This document shows positions 27,384 to 34,702 of a stretch of DNA of 64,000 nucleotides, in pieces. Below the pieces are notes generated by a model. The model was not told the origin of the DNA and ran no database searches. It saw nothing but the letters and a program-made list of their open reading frames with translations. This stretch comes from Dyella choica (lineage in GTDB: Bacteria; Pseudomonadota; Gammaproteobacteria; Xanthomonadales; Rhodanobacteraceae). The stretch is taken from assembly GCF_003977665.1 (NCBI RefSeq), contig NZ_RYYV01000009.1, forward strand, positions 124,001-188,000. The letters are read 5' to 3'. Numbering within the stretch: position 1 is the first letter of the stretch; each line of letters starts with the position of its first letter. A program made the position numbers and the translations under genes.

Positions 27384-27758
27384 ATGCGCGCCACATCATT
27401 GTTGCTCGTCTGCCTGCTGGGTCTTGGGACCGCCGTCAATGCGGCGGCTGCAGGAGCTGCTGCGGCTGCCGGCGCCATGGGCGCAAGCGCCGGTTGCACG
27501 GGGCGCAACGGCGGCAGCGAACATGCCGGCAGCCATGACACATCTTCTTCGTCCAGCGGGGATGTGATGAATGTGCAGCGCGACAACAGCACTTCCTCCC
27601 GGCCGCCGTCCTCCAGCAATCGCTCCGGCAACTCCGGCGGCAACGGCATGGATGACAGCCCGGCTCGCTTCAGCAGTGGCGATTCCTCGCCGGATGGCTC
27701 CTCGCACGGCTCTTCCGGGCTCGGCTGGCAATCGCTTTTGCCCGGCTCGATCCAGTAA
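27384..27758 (+). CDS. Small exported Ser/Gly-rich protein of unknown function
   Basis: The 124-residue product has a signal peptide (MRATSLLLVCLLGLGTAVNA) followed by an Ala-rich stretch, and a mature part made almost only of Ser, Gly, Asn, Asp and Pro, hence disordered. The ATG at 27384 is preferred to one 26 codons upstream because it puts the signal peptide at the N-terminus. It is convergent with the phoQ-like gene, whose stop is only 28 bases away. Function is unknown. Confidence 0.55.
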   Translation: MRATSLLLVCLLGLGTAVNAAAAGAAAAAGAMGASAGCTGRNGGSEHAGSHDTSSSSSGDVMNVQRDNSTSSRPPSSSNRSGNSGGNGMDDSPARFSSGDSSPDGSSHGSSGLGWQSLLPGSIQ

Positions 27759-27786
27759 CCGCCTTCGCCGTAAACCCTGCCGCTGA

Positions 27787-29214
27787 TCAGGTGGGCGGCA
27801 ACGCCACGCTGAACCTCGCTCCGCCGAATTCCGGCGAACTGTCCACGGTCAGCTCCCCGTTATAGGCACGCACGATATCCTGCACGATGGACAGGCCAAT
27901 GCCATGGCCTTTCACACGTTCGTCTCCACGCACACCGCGCTGCAGGATTTTTTCAAGCATGGCTTCTTCGATGCCGGGGCCATCGTCTTCCACGCTGAGC
28001 AACAGGCCAGGGCGTGCGCGGCCCGGCTGGCGGTGCGCCCTGGCCACCAGCAACACGTGGTGACCGGCCCATTTAAACGCGTTCTCCAGCAGATTGCCCA
28101 TCAGCTCCAGCAGATCGCCCTGCTCGCCGTAGAACGCTGCACCGTCGTCGATATCGAATTCGCACAGCACGTTCTTCGCGGCATAGACCTTTTCCAGGCT
28201 CTGCACCAGATCTTCGGCATGGCCGGCGATCGGCACCGCGGCGGCGGCAAAGGTCTGGCGCCCGGTAGTAGCCGCACGCGCGAGCTGATACGCGACCAGC
28301 TCATCCATGCGCCGCACCTGGTCCAGCACTGGCGTACGCACGAGGGACGGCAACTCGCTCGCTTCCACCTGCGAGCGGATCACCGCCAACGGCGTCTTCA
28401 GGCTGTGGGCCAGATCGGCAAGCGTGTTGCGATAGCGCGTGCGCTGTTCGCGCTCGCTATCGATGAAGGCGTTGATCCGGCCGGTCAAGCCGGTGAGCTC
28501 GGCGGGATACTGGCTATCCAGTTGGTCGCTCTGGCCACGCTCTACCCGGCTCATGTCGCTGGCCACCTTGCGCAATGGCGTCAGACTCCAGCGCAGCAGC
28601 AGCAACTGCAGCACGATCAGCATCACGCCCAGGGTGGCCAGCCAGCCAACCAGGCTGCGCCGGTAAACGGCGGTGTTGCTTTCCAGTTCGTCTTCGGTCT
28701 GTGCCACGGTAAAGGTTAGGTGCACCGGTTGGCGCTCCGGCACCTCCAGCGCCACACCCCAGCTGAAGTAGTAAAGCCGCCCCAGTTCCGTATCGACCGG
28801 ACCGATGAATTGCGACTGCCCCGGCTGCAGCGGATGCAGGAAGCTGAAGTCGCGCCCCAGCGCCGAAGACGATTCCCAGTGGAAACCATTGTCGCCCAGC
28901 ACCACGGAATACAGGCCCGAGCCGGGGCGTGAAAACATCGGGTCCGGCGGCGTATCCGGCATCAGCGGCGTGCCGTCACGCCGCGCGTCGGTACCGGCGA
29001 TATAGGTGATTACGTAGTCGTGCAGGCGGCCTTGCAGCTTGTTGAGTTCGCTGGCGGCATAGGTGCGCGACAACGTCCAGCCAATGGCGCCCAGGAAGGC
29101 GGCCAACACAAGGCCGGTGGTAAGCGCTGCACGCGCCGCCAGTGAGAACGGGCGGCGCGTGGCTGCTTCATTCGTCTTCGCTGCGAGGGATAGCAAAGCG
29201 GTACCCACGTCCAC
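27787..29214 (-). CDS. PhoQ-like sensor histidine kinase
   Basis: The 475-residue kinase has two membrane helices (about 28-50 and 185-205) around a periplasmic sensor, a short HAMP-like stretch, the phospho-His in LADLAHSLKTPLAVI, an N box with NLLENAFKWAG and G boxes VEDDGPGIEE and GHGIGLSIV. DLAHSLKTPL is the PhoQ-type H box. As written its start lies 47 bases inside phoP; a later start is possible. It is the last gene of the PepSY-phoP-phoQ unit. A role in magnesium, pH or cationic-peptide sensing is by analogy. Confidence 0.88.
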   Translation of the reverse strand: MDVGTALLSLAAKTNEAATRRPFSLAARAALTTGLVLAAFLGAIGWTLSRTYAASELNKLQGRLHDYVITYIAGTDARRDGTPLMPDTPPDPMFSRPGSGLYSVVLGDNGFHWESSSALGRDFSFLHPLQPGQSQFIGPVDTELGRLYYFSWGVALEVPERQPVHLTFTVAQTEDELESNTAVYRRSLVGWLATLGVMLIVLQLLLLRWSLTPLRKVASDMSRVERGQSDQLDSQYPAELTGLTGRINAFIDSEREQRTRYRNTLADLAHSLKTPLAVIRSQVEASELPSLVRTPVLDQVRRMDELVAYQLARAATTGRQTFAAAAVPIAGHAEDLVQSLEKVYAAKNVLCEFDIDDGAAFYGEQGDLLELMGNLLENAFKWAGHHVLLVARAHRQPGRARPGLLLSVEDDGPGIEEAMLEKILQRGVRGDERVKGHGIGLSIVQDIVRAYNGELTVDSSPEFGGARFSVALPPT

Positions 29215-29854
29215 GCACCGTCTCGATCGGCTTCAACGCCCCTTCCGGATCCAGCTTCCTGCGCAGGCGGCCGATGAAGACCTCGAGCACATTCGAATCG
29301 CGATCGAAATCCTGTTGATAGATGTGCTCGGTCAGGTCGGCCTTGGAGACCAGCTCGCCGGCATGCAGCATCAGGTATTCCAGCACCTTGTACTCGTAAC
29401 TGGTGAGGTCCACCGCCTTGCCTTCCACCGTCACGGTTTGCGCGGTGGTGTCGAGCTTGATCGGGCCGCAGGCCAGCACCGGCTTGGACCAGCCGCTGGC
29501 ACGGCGCACCAGCGCATTGATGCGCGCGAGCAGCTCTTCGACGTGGAAGGGCTTGACCAGGTAGTCATCGGCACCGTGCTTGAGGCCTTCGACCTTGTCC
29601 TGCCAGCTGCCGCGCGCGGTGAGGATAAGGATGGGATAGCGCTGCCCGGCTTCGCGCAAGGACTTGACCAGGTCCATGCCCGACATCTTGGGCAGCCCCA
29701 AGTCGATGATGGCCAGATCGAACGGCACTTCGCGGCCCAGGTACATGCCTTCTTCGCCATCCTGGGCGGTATCCACGGCAAACCCGTCGCGTTTGAGTCG
29801 AGCCGCCAGCGTCTCGCGCAGCGGCGCTTCGTCTTCGACCAGGAGGATGCGCAT
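29168..29854 (-). CDS. PhoP-like OmpR-family response regulator
   Basis: The 228-residue regulator has a receiver with the acidic pair in VEDEAP, phospho-acceptor Asp51 in LAIIDLGLPKMSGMD and Lys in DDYLVKPFH, followed by a winged helix (DLTSYEYKVLEYLMLH, DSNVLEVFIGRLRRKL, VRGRGYRF). IDLGLPxMxGMDL is typical of PhoP. The start overlaps the stop of the PepSY gene by one base (TGATG), so translation is coupled. Confidence 0.92.
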   Translation of the reverse strand: MRILLVEDEAPLRETLAARLKRDGFAVDTAQDGEEGMYLGREVPFDLAIIDLGLPKMSGMDLVKSLREAGQRYPILILTARGSWQDKVEGLKHGADDYLVKPFHVEELLARINALVRRASGWSKPVLACGPIKLDTTAQTVTVEGKAVDLTSYEYKVLEYLMLHAGELVSKADLTEHIYQQDFDRDSNVLEVFIGRLRRKLDPEGALKPIETVRGRGYRFAIPRSEDE

Positions 29855-30174
29855 CAGTGTTTCTCCTTTTTGCTTCCGCCGTTAGGGGGTTTCTTGGAGG
29901 AGGATTGTGCCGCAGGCGGCACATGGGTGGCATCGGACGGCACGGCGATCACGCGCACATGCCCTTCGGGCGTTAGCACCTTGATGCGGTACTCCACCCG
30001 ATGCCCGATATGACGTGGTTCGGCCGACAGCACCTTGCCGCCGACCCTTTGCTGTACTTGGGTAACAGCCTGGTCCAGGCTCATGCCGCCCTGCGCAGGC
30101 GCTGTCTGGGCGACAGCCGTGCCGGCCACCAGCAGCCAGGTCGCGGCCATCCATGCGAGTTGCTTCAAAGCCAT
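29854..30174 (-). CDS. Exported PepSY-domain protein, first gene of the phoPQ-like operon
   Basis: The 106-residue protein has a signal peptide (MALKQLAWMAATWLLVAGTAVAQ) and one PepSY-like unit: MSLDQAVTQVQQRVGGKVLSAEP...GHRVEYRIKVLTPEGHVRVIAV. The tail is Lys/Ser-rich. PepSY domains are often inhibitors or ligand-binding parts in the periplasm. Being first in the operon and translationally linked to phoP suggests it acts on the PhoQ-like sensor, but that is inference. Confidence 0.8.
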   Translation of the reverse strand: MALKQLAWMAATWLLVAGTAVAQTAPAQGGMSLDQAVTQVQQRVGGKVLSAEPRHIGHRVEYRIKVLTPEGHVRVIAVPSDATHVPPAAQSSSKKPPNGGSKKEKH

Positions 30175-30258
30175 AGTCCCGTGTGAGTGCCGGAAGGGTC
30201 CGGTTCCTGAACATACTGCTCAACCCGGGCTGAATAATGACCGGACGGCTGAACGGAG

Positions 30259-31248
30259 CTATGCGGCGGCCAGCATCGGCGCCATGGCCTGCTCCACCAA
30301 AGCCCAGCCGGCTCCCTCCCGGTGCGCCCCCTCGCTCAGGACCCTCCGGAAACTGCGAGCCCCCGGCTCGCCCTGGTACAGCCCCAGCAGGTGGCGGCAA
30401 ATGTGCTTGAGTGCAGTCCCCCGCGCCAGCTCCGCCTCCACGTACGGACGCATGTGCCGCAGCACGCTTTCGCGCGCAGGCAGCGGCGCCCCGTAAAGCG
30501 CTTCCTCGACCCGGGCCAGCACGTAGGGATCGTGATAAGCCGCGCGTCCCAGCATGACGCCATCCACGTGGGCGAGATGCTCGCGCACCGCCTCCACCGT
30601 GGTGATGCCGCCATTGATCACTACCACCAGTTGCGGGAATTCGCGCTTGAGGCGATACACACGCTGGTAATCCAGCGGCGGAATCTCGCGGTTCTCCTTC
30701 GGCGAAAGCCCCTGCAGCCAGGCTTTGCGCGCATGCACCACCAGCACCTCCACGCCCGCATCGAGCATCGCCTCGGTGAAGTGCTGCAGGTCCGCGTAGT
30801 CGTCTTGGTCATCCACACCGATGCGGCATTTCACGGTGACGGGCACCGACACCGCATCGCGCATCGCCTTGACGCAATCCCCCACCAGCGCCGGCTCGCG
30901 CATCAGGCACGCCCCGAAGCGCCCGGACTGCACCCGGTCGGAGGGGCAGCCGACATTGAGGTTGATCTCGTCATAGCCGGCCTGCGCTCCGTAGCGCGCT
31001 GCTTCCGCCAGCTCCTGCGGATCGCTACCGCCCAGCTGCAACGCCAGCGGGTGTTCCTGCTGGCTATGCTCCAGCAGCCGCAACTGCTTGCCGCGCACCA
31101 GCGCCGCGCTGGTCACCATCTCGGTGTAAAGACGGGCGTGCGGGGACAACAGGCGGTGGAAATAGCGGCAGTGCCGGTCCGTCCAGTCCATCATGGGGGC
31201 GACCGAAAGCCGGAAATCATCTCGATGAGGTCGAAGCATGCCGCGCAT
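30259..31248 (-). CDS. dusA: tRNA-dihydrouridine(20/20a) synthase DusA
   Basis: FMN enzyme reducing uridines in the D-loop of tRNA. The 329-residue protein has FRLSVAPMMDWTDRHCRYFHRLL at the start, the catalytic Cys101 in NLNVGCPSDRVQSGRFG, HARKAWLQGLSPKENR and the FMN-phosphate region INGGITT...DGVMLGRAAYHDP. The first ATG (31248) or the fourth codon ATG may be the start. The first 40 codons are repeated in diverged form at 37402-37479, marking this gene as a likely island integration site. Confidence 0.95.
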   Translation of the reverse strand: MRGMLRPHRDDFRLSVAPMMDWTDRHCRYFHRLLSPHARLYTEMVTSAALVRGKQLRLLEHSQQEHPLALQLGGSDPQELAEAARYGAQAGYDEINLNVGCPSDRVQSGRFGACLMREPALVGDCVKAMRDAVSVPVTVKCRIGVDDQDDYADLQHFTEAMLDAGVEVLVVHARKAWLQGLSPKENREIPPLDYQRVYRLKREFPQLVVVINGGITTVEAVREHLAHVDGVMLGRAAYHDPYVLARVEEALYGAPLPARESVLRHMRPYVEAELARGTALKHICRHLLGLYQGEPGARSFRRVLSEGAHREGAGWALVEQAMAPMLAAA

Positions 31249-31367
31249 TGTACCCGGCCGACCACGATGGCTGCATGGAGCGGACGGCGGGGAGTATCTT
31301 CATAAGGTCCGCTGTGAGTCGGAAGCGGGCACCTAGATCGACCTGCAAAAGCCCCGTCACATTCGGC

Positions 31368-32300
31368 TCAATTGGCATTCGACTTCTTCCCTGGACGCAA
31401 CCAAAGGCTAAGGGCAACTACCGCGAGCACCAGCACGAAGACCCCCAGGAAGATCTTTCCCAACGAGACCATTGTGCCATGGGAGTGTTCACCGTAATCG
31501 AGACGAAAAACTTCATCATTGAAGTTCAGTGCCGAGATCTCCGGATGACCAACTTCGTAGGCGATCGGGACCTGCTTATTTGTGCGTGCGTAATTGACAT
31601 GAGGATCATCGAAACGATCGCCGAGATCTGCGTAGCCATGTATGGACTTCGATGCATCGCTCGTTTCAGTTGACGGCGTAAATGCGTATTCCACGTAGAT
31701 GCTGCAAGATCGTCTACCACAGCCTCCCCTATAGATCCGGACGACGTCTGCCATGGTCCGCAGGCCGTTACGCTGAATCCTGATCTCGGCACGTTCCTCG
31801 TTGTGCCCAAGAGTCGCGACAGCAAAAAACAATACCGCAAAAACGAGCCCGAAGAATGTAGCGGCAAATACAAATACGGACTTAGGATCACTGGAATCGA
31901 CACCCGCACTCATGCGCCTGCCGATAACCACCACCGCCATCAGCGCGATGAAAATGAGCAACTCAAATCCAGCGTCACTGTGCAGAAGAATGGTGGATGC
32001 TGACGACGGATCGGCAAGTATGGGAATACCCAAGTACAAAAAGAGCGCATAGAGAATTCCGATGAGCATCCAGTACTTATTGAGGGCTGTCTCCTTCGGC
32101 GCCCTCCGGTAGGAAGGTCCTCCGTGCAGTCGGCTGCCTGACTCAGAAGAGGGATTGGGGTTATCTGTGTAGATCACTAGCGGGCTAGGTGATTCCTGCG
32201 AGGTCTTCACATACGCCTTGCCGCAAGAAGGACATTGCCAATCAGGCGCCTGATCAGTCGGCCTTCTTTGATAACCACAAGCGTGACAAACGGTTTCCAT
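31368..32300 (-). CDS. Zinc-ribbon membrane protein with DUF3592-like domain
   Basis: The 310-residue protein begins with a four-cysteine zinc ribbon (CHACGYQRRP...CPSCGKAY), then a polar linker, two or three membrane helices (about 76-150), a soluble domain (about 165-265) and a last helix near 278-300. The soluble part, with TMADVVRIYRG, YVEYAFTP and VPIAYEVGHPEISALN, resembles DUF3592, a small beta domain often held between membrane helices. Function is unknown. It lies inside the putative dusA island. Confidence 0.7.
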   Translation of the reverse strand: METVCHACGYQRRPTDQAPDWQCPSCGKAYVKTSQESPSPLVIYTDNPNPSSESGSRLHGGPSYRRAPKETALNKYWMLIGILYALFLYLGIPILADPSSASTILLHSDAGFELLIFIALMAVVVIGRRMSAGVDSSDPKSVFVFAATFFGLVFAVLFFAVATLGHNEERAEIRIQRNGLRTMADVVRIYRGGCGRRSCSIYVEYAFTPSTETSDASKSIHGYADLGDRFDDPHVNYARTNKQVPIAYEVGHPEISALNFNDEVFRLDYGEHSHGTMVSLGKIFLGVFVLVLAVVALSLWLRPGKKSNAN

Positions 32301-32414
32301 ACCAATCCCCGTATGGGCTGATCTGATTGAGTGAATGATTTTGCCTACGGGTCAGAAATGTCTGCTTCGCGTCGGAAGCGCACTTTGCGATAGGAATACG
32401 AATCCCTGAGGAAT

Positions 32415-32516
32415 CTAGTTGGCATTGGGTGCCCCGCCCGGAGGCATAGTTCCTGCCGATTGCGCATGAGCGGCGACCGTCAACAGGCTCAAAATCGCAA
32501 ATAAATAGAAGCGCAT
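32415..32516 (-). CDS. 33-residue exported peptide with strong ribosome site
   Basis: This small frame has ATG at 32516 and TAG at 32417-32415. Its product begins MRFYLFAILSLLTVAAHAQ, a textbook short signal peptide with an AHA cleavage site, leaving a mature peptide of only about 14 residues (SAGTMPPGGAPNAN). GGAGGGGGAG directly precedes the ATG, which is unlikely to be chance together with a signal peptide. It lies between two membrane-protein genes on the same strand in the island. It could be a signalling peptide, or the remnant of a larger exported protein. Confidence 0.55.
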   Translation of the reverse strand: MRFYLFAILSLLTVAAHAQSAGTMPPGGAPNAN

Positions 32517-32651
32517 CTCCCCCTCCTGAGTTGTGCCACCCCAGTTTACTGGCCAAATCAGCTCGCCGACAACGTATGCACATCAGAAGGATCCAGCTGG
32601 AGCTTGGCCGGTGACGCATGATTGGTATTACTAGCTAGGCCTCATGGGTCA

Positions 32652-32682
32652 CTCTATGGCGCCGCATGGGCGCCATAGAGTC
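32652..32682. repeat. Perfect 13-base-pair hairpin downstream of the EF-Tu-like gene
   Basis: ACTCTATGGCGCC and GGCGCCATAGAGT pair exactly around a five-base loop. It lies 93 bases past the stop of the minus-strand gene at 32775. There is no T-run, so it may be a factor-dependent terminator, an mRNA-stabilising hairpin or a protein-binding site. Confidence 0.5.
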
Positions 32683-32774
32683 CGCGCAGAATTTTTAGAG
32701 CTCTCCGCAGGGTGCGTACGTCCGTTTCGGAAACGGATCTTGGAGTACCCCGGATATTGACGCGCCGCGTCTCC

Positions 32775-33398
32775 TTACCTCCCAGACGGACTTGCATCGA
32801 AGGTCGCCATCGACAGAAGTGCGAGCACTTCGCCGTAGCCGACGAGCTTTCCGCCCTCGTGAATGCTCCACTTTCGGCCAGCCTGAATAACGTTGGCCAG
32901 GTCCGTCCCGTTACGGAATGAAACGATGATCTCCGCGAGGTCGCCTGGGTATATCCATCGATTGTCCTCCAACTCAAACTGACCGATGCAGGACACCAAA
33001 CCATTGGCTCCATGAAAAGTGCTATTTGATCGATATCCGGTCGCCACGGGTCCTGAGCGGCCACCGTCTTTCGTGGCAATCATTTGCACCCGAGCGAGCA
33101 CATGCATACGCCCTCTGTTCGCCAAAATACACGCAATGGAGAAGGCGAGCCCTACGCATACACCAGTGCCTATCACCCATGGACTCCAGAACTTGTTTTG
33201 CAGTGGCGTCACGTAGACGGTGTAGACGCTATTGCGTCCGACCAGCATGGGAACAACGTGGTCTGGCGGCACAGGATGAAATGGTTCGTGGACTACGGCC
33301 AGGTTATGCCAGAACCAAATTACAACGAACGGAATGCACGCAATTCCAAGCACTACCGACGCGGCATGCCAAAAACCATTCGAATTGCTCGCAGTCAT
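32775..33398 (-). CDS. Membrane-anchored protein with an EF-Tu domain III-like module
   Basis: The 207-residue protein has two membrane helices (about 9-30 and 70-94) enclosing a short outer loop, followed by a cytosolic domain. That domain tracks domain III of elongation factor Tu: ATKDGGRSGPVATGYRSN matches the GGRxxPxxxGYRxQ segment, PGDLAEIIVSF matches PGDNxxxxVxL, and GRKWSIHEGGKLVGYGEV matches GxRFAIREGGRTVGxGxV. There is no GTPase domain. Domain III in EF-Tu contacts tRNA and EF-Ts, so this could be a decoy or a sensor, but the role is unknown. It lies in the putative island. Confidence 0.72.
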   Translation of the reverse strand: MTASNSNGFWHAASVVLGIACIPFVVIWFWHNLAVVHEPFHPVPPDHVVPMLVGRNSVYTVYVTPLQNKFWSPWVIGTGVCVGLAFSIACILANRGRMHVLARVQMIATKDGGRSGPVATGYRSNSTFHGANGLVSCIGQFELEDNRWIYPGDLAEIIVSFRNGTDLANVIQAGRKWSIHEGGKLVGYGEVLALLSMATFDASPSGR

Positions 33399-34702
33399 GA
33401 GACCTCACTCTGAAGGTAACCAATGATAGTGATCTGTACGAATCGCTTCCGCTTGAAGTCGACGTCAGGGCGATCACGGCATGACCGCTTTGGGTTGTCG
33501 AAAGCAGACAATCAGAGCTTGCCCAGTGTCCGTCGACGCAGCAAGTCCTCGCCACTTCACGGGCCTGGGTTCGGTGCAACGGCGGTATTACAAGGTGATC
33601 TACTGAAGACCTAAACGCATGCCAAATAAGGATTATTTGACTTTGTTCGCCCCATCCACCATAGGGGCTACGGTCAGGCGCCAGTCGTTGGGGCTAAGAC
33701 TTTGCATGCAGATAGTTTAACTGCGTATCGGAAGTGACATAGCTTTGACGCTGCGCTGCCTACTCCAAGGAATGGCGGACGCCAGTCCAAATGAAGAAGC
33801 AACGATTTGACGGCCAGCAGCCCGAATCCTTCCTGCAATCCACCACGGAGACACTTAATCGTCAAGCAGACGATTCTGGGGCCACATCAGTCGATCCGCT
33901 GCGTCAGCGATCCCATCACTGAGCAAGCCATAACAGGCAAGCCTTGCATGAATCGACCCGCTTGACGCTGATGGCAATGCTTGTGGCAATGCTCGAACAA
34001 AATGCGAATACCCATCCAGACGCCCATAAAAACGACTTCAACCGGATACTTGGCACCCCATAGTGATCCACAAGGAATCTTTTAGCCCCCATCACCGCGT
34101 CGCCGAACATTATCGCGGATTATTGATACTGACCTGCCGCTCCCGCCTAAAGCGACTTCGATGGCAAATGATTCGCACCGCCCGGATAAACGGACTAACC
34201 AGCTCCGAAAACAGCGAAGCTCAAACCGCATCAGTCGCCGTTTCCACGCTATGGGCGCATGGCTTGAAATAAAAATCCATACCACCAATACTTGGCCAAG
34301 AACCAGTTTGCGCGCCTAGCCGCTGGCTGCGAACGGAGCCCGCGAAATTCAGACAAGGATCAGGGGAAAGCATGGAACATCGACATAGGGTCGCTTTGTG
34401 CTGGGCAAAATCAAAGCCAGCTTTCGCTTTAGCCCGCATTGCATGCGCCGGCCAGCGCTTCCATCAGCAGCGTGGGATTCAGCAAACCAATTTTTGGTGA
34501 ACGCCTCGACGCCCCCTCTAGAACCGTTCACCTCATGCGTCTACGCCCCAAAATGGTCATCCGACCTTTTGCACCCTCAATTGCATCTTACTTTTTTTAA
34601 AGAATGGACGCCGTGACCCACAAGCACCCTATCGCCTCGAACCCGATATTTTGCCTTGGCCAACTTAATGGGGACATCTGCAACGTTCGCAGCCGCTCTT
34701 CC
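33399..34702. other. 1.3 kb of apparently non-coding, lower-GC DNA in the island
   Basis: Only short open frames occur on either strand, none with recognisable motifs or good ribosome sites. Base composition is visibly more AT-rich than the flanks. It probably contains decayed genes and the promoter of the autotransporter. A short in-frame extension of the autotransporter (34604-34702) also lies here but is not protein-like. Confidence 0.5.

Noticed and set aside
32254-32619. 121-codon minus-strand frame between the two island membrane genes
   Set aside because: It overlaps the start of the zinc-ribbon gene, its residues look random, and the shorter frame at 32415-32516 has the better ribosome site and a signal peptide.
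33399-34600. Search for an integrase or transposase remnant in the island's non-coding part
   Set aside because: Short frames on both strands were read; none shows tyrosine-recombinase, serine-recombinase or DDE motifs.
34604-34702. Upstream extension of the autotransporter
   Set aside because: The first 33 residues do not look like a signal peptide or an extended signal region; the ATG at 34703 puts a proper signal peptide first.
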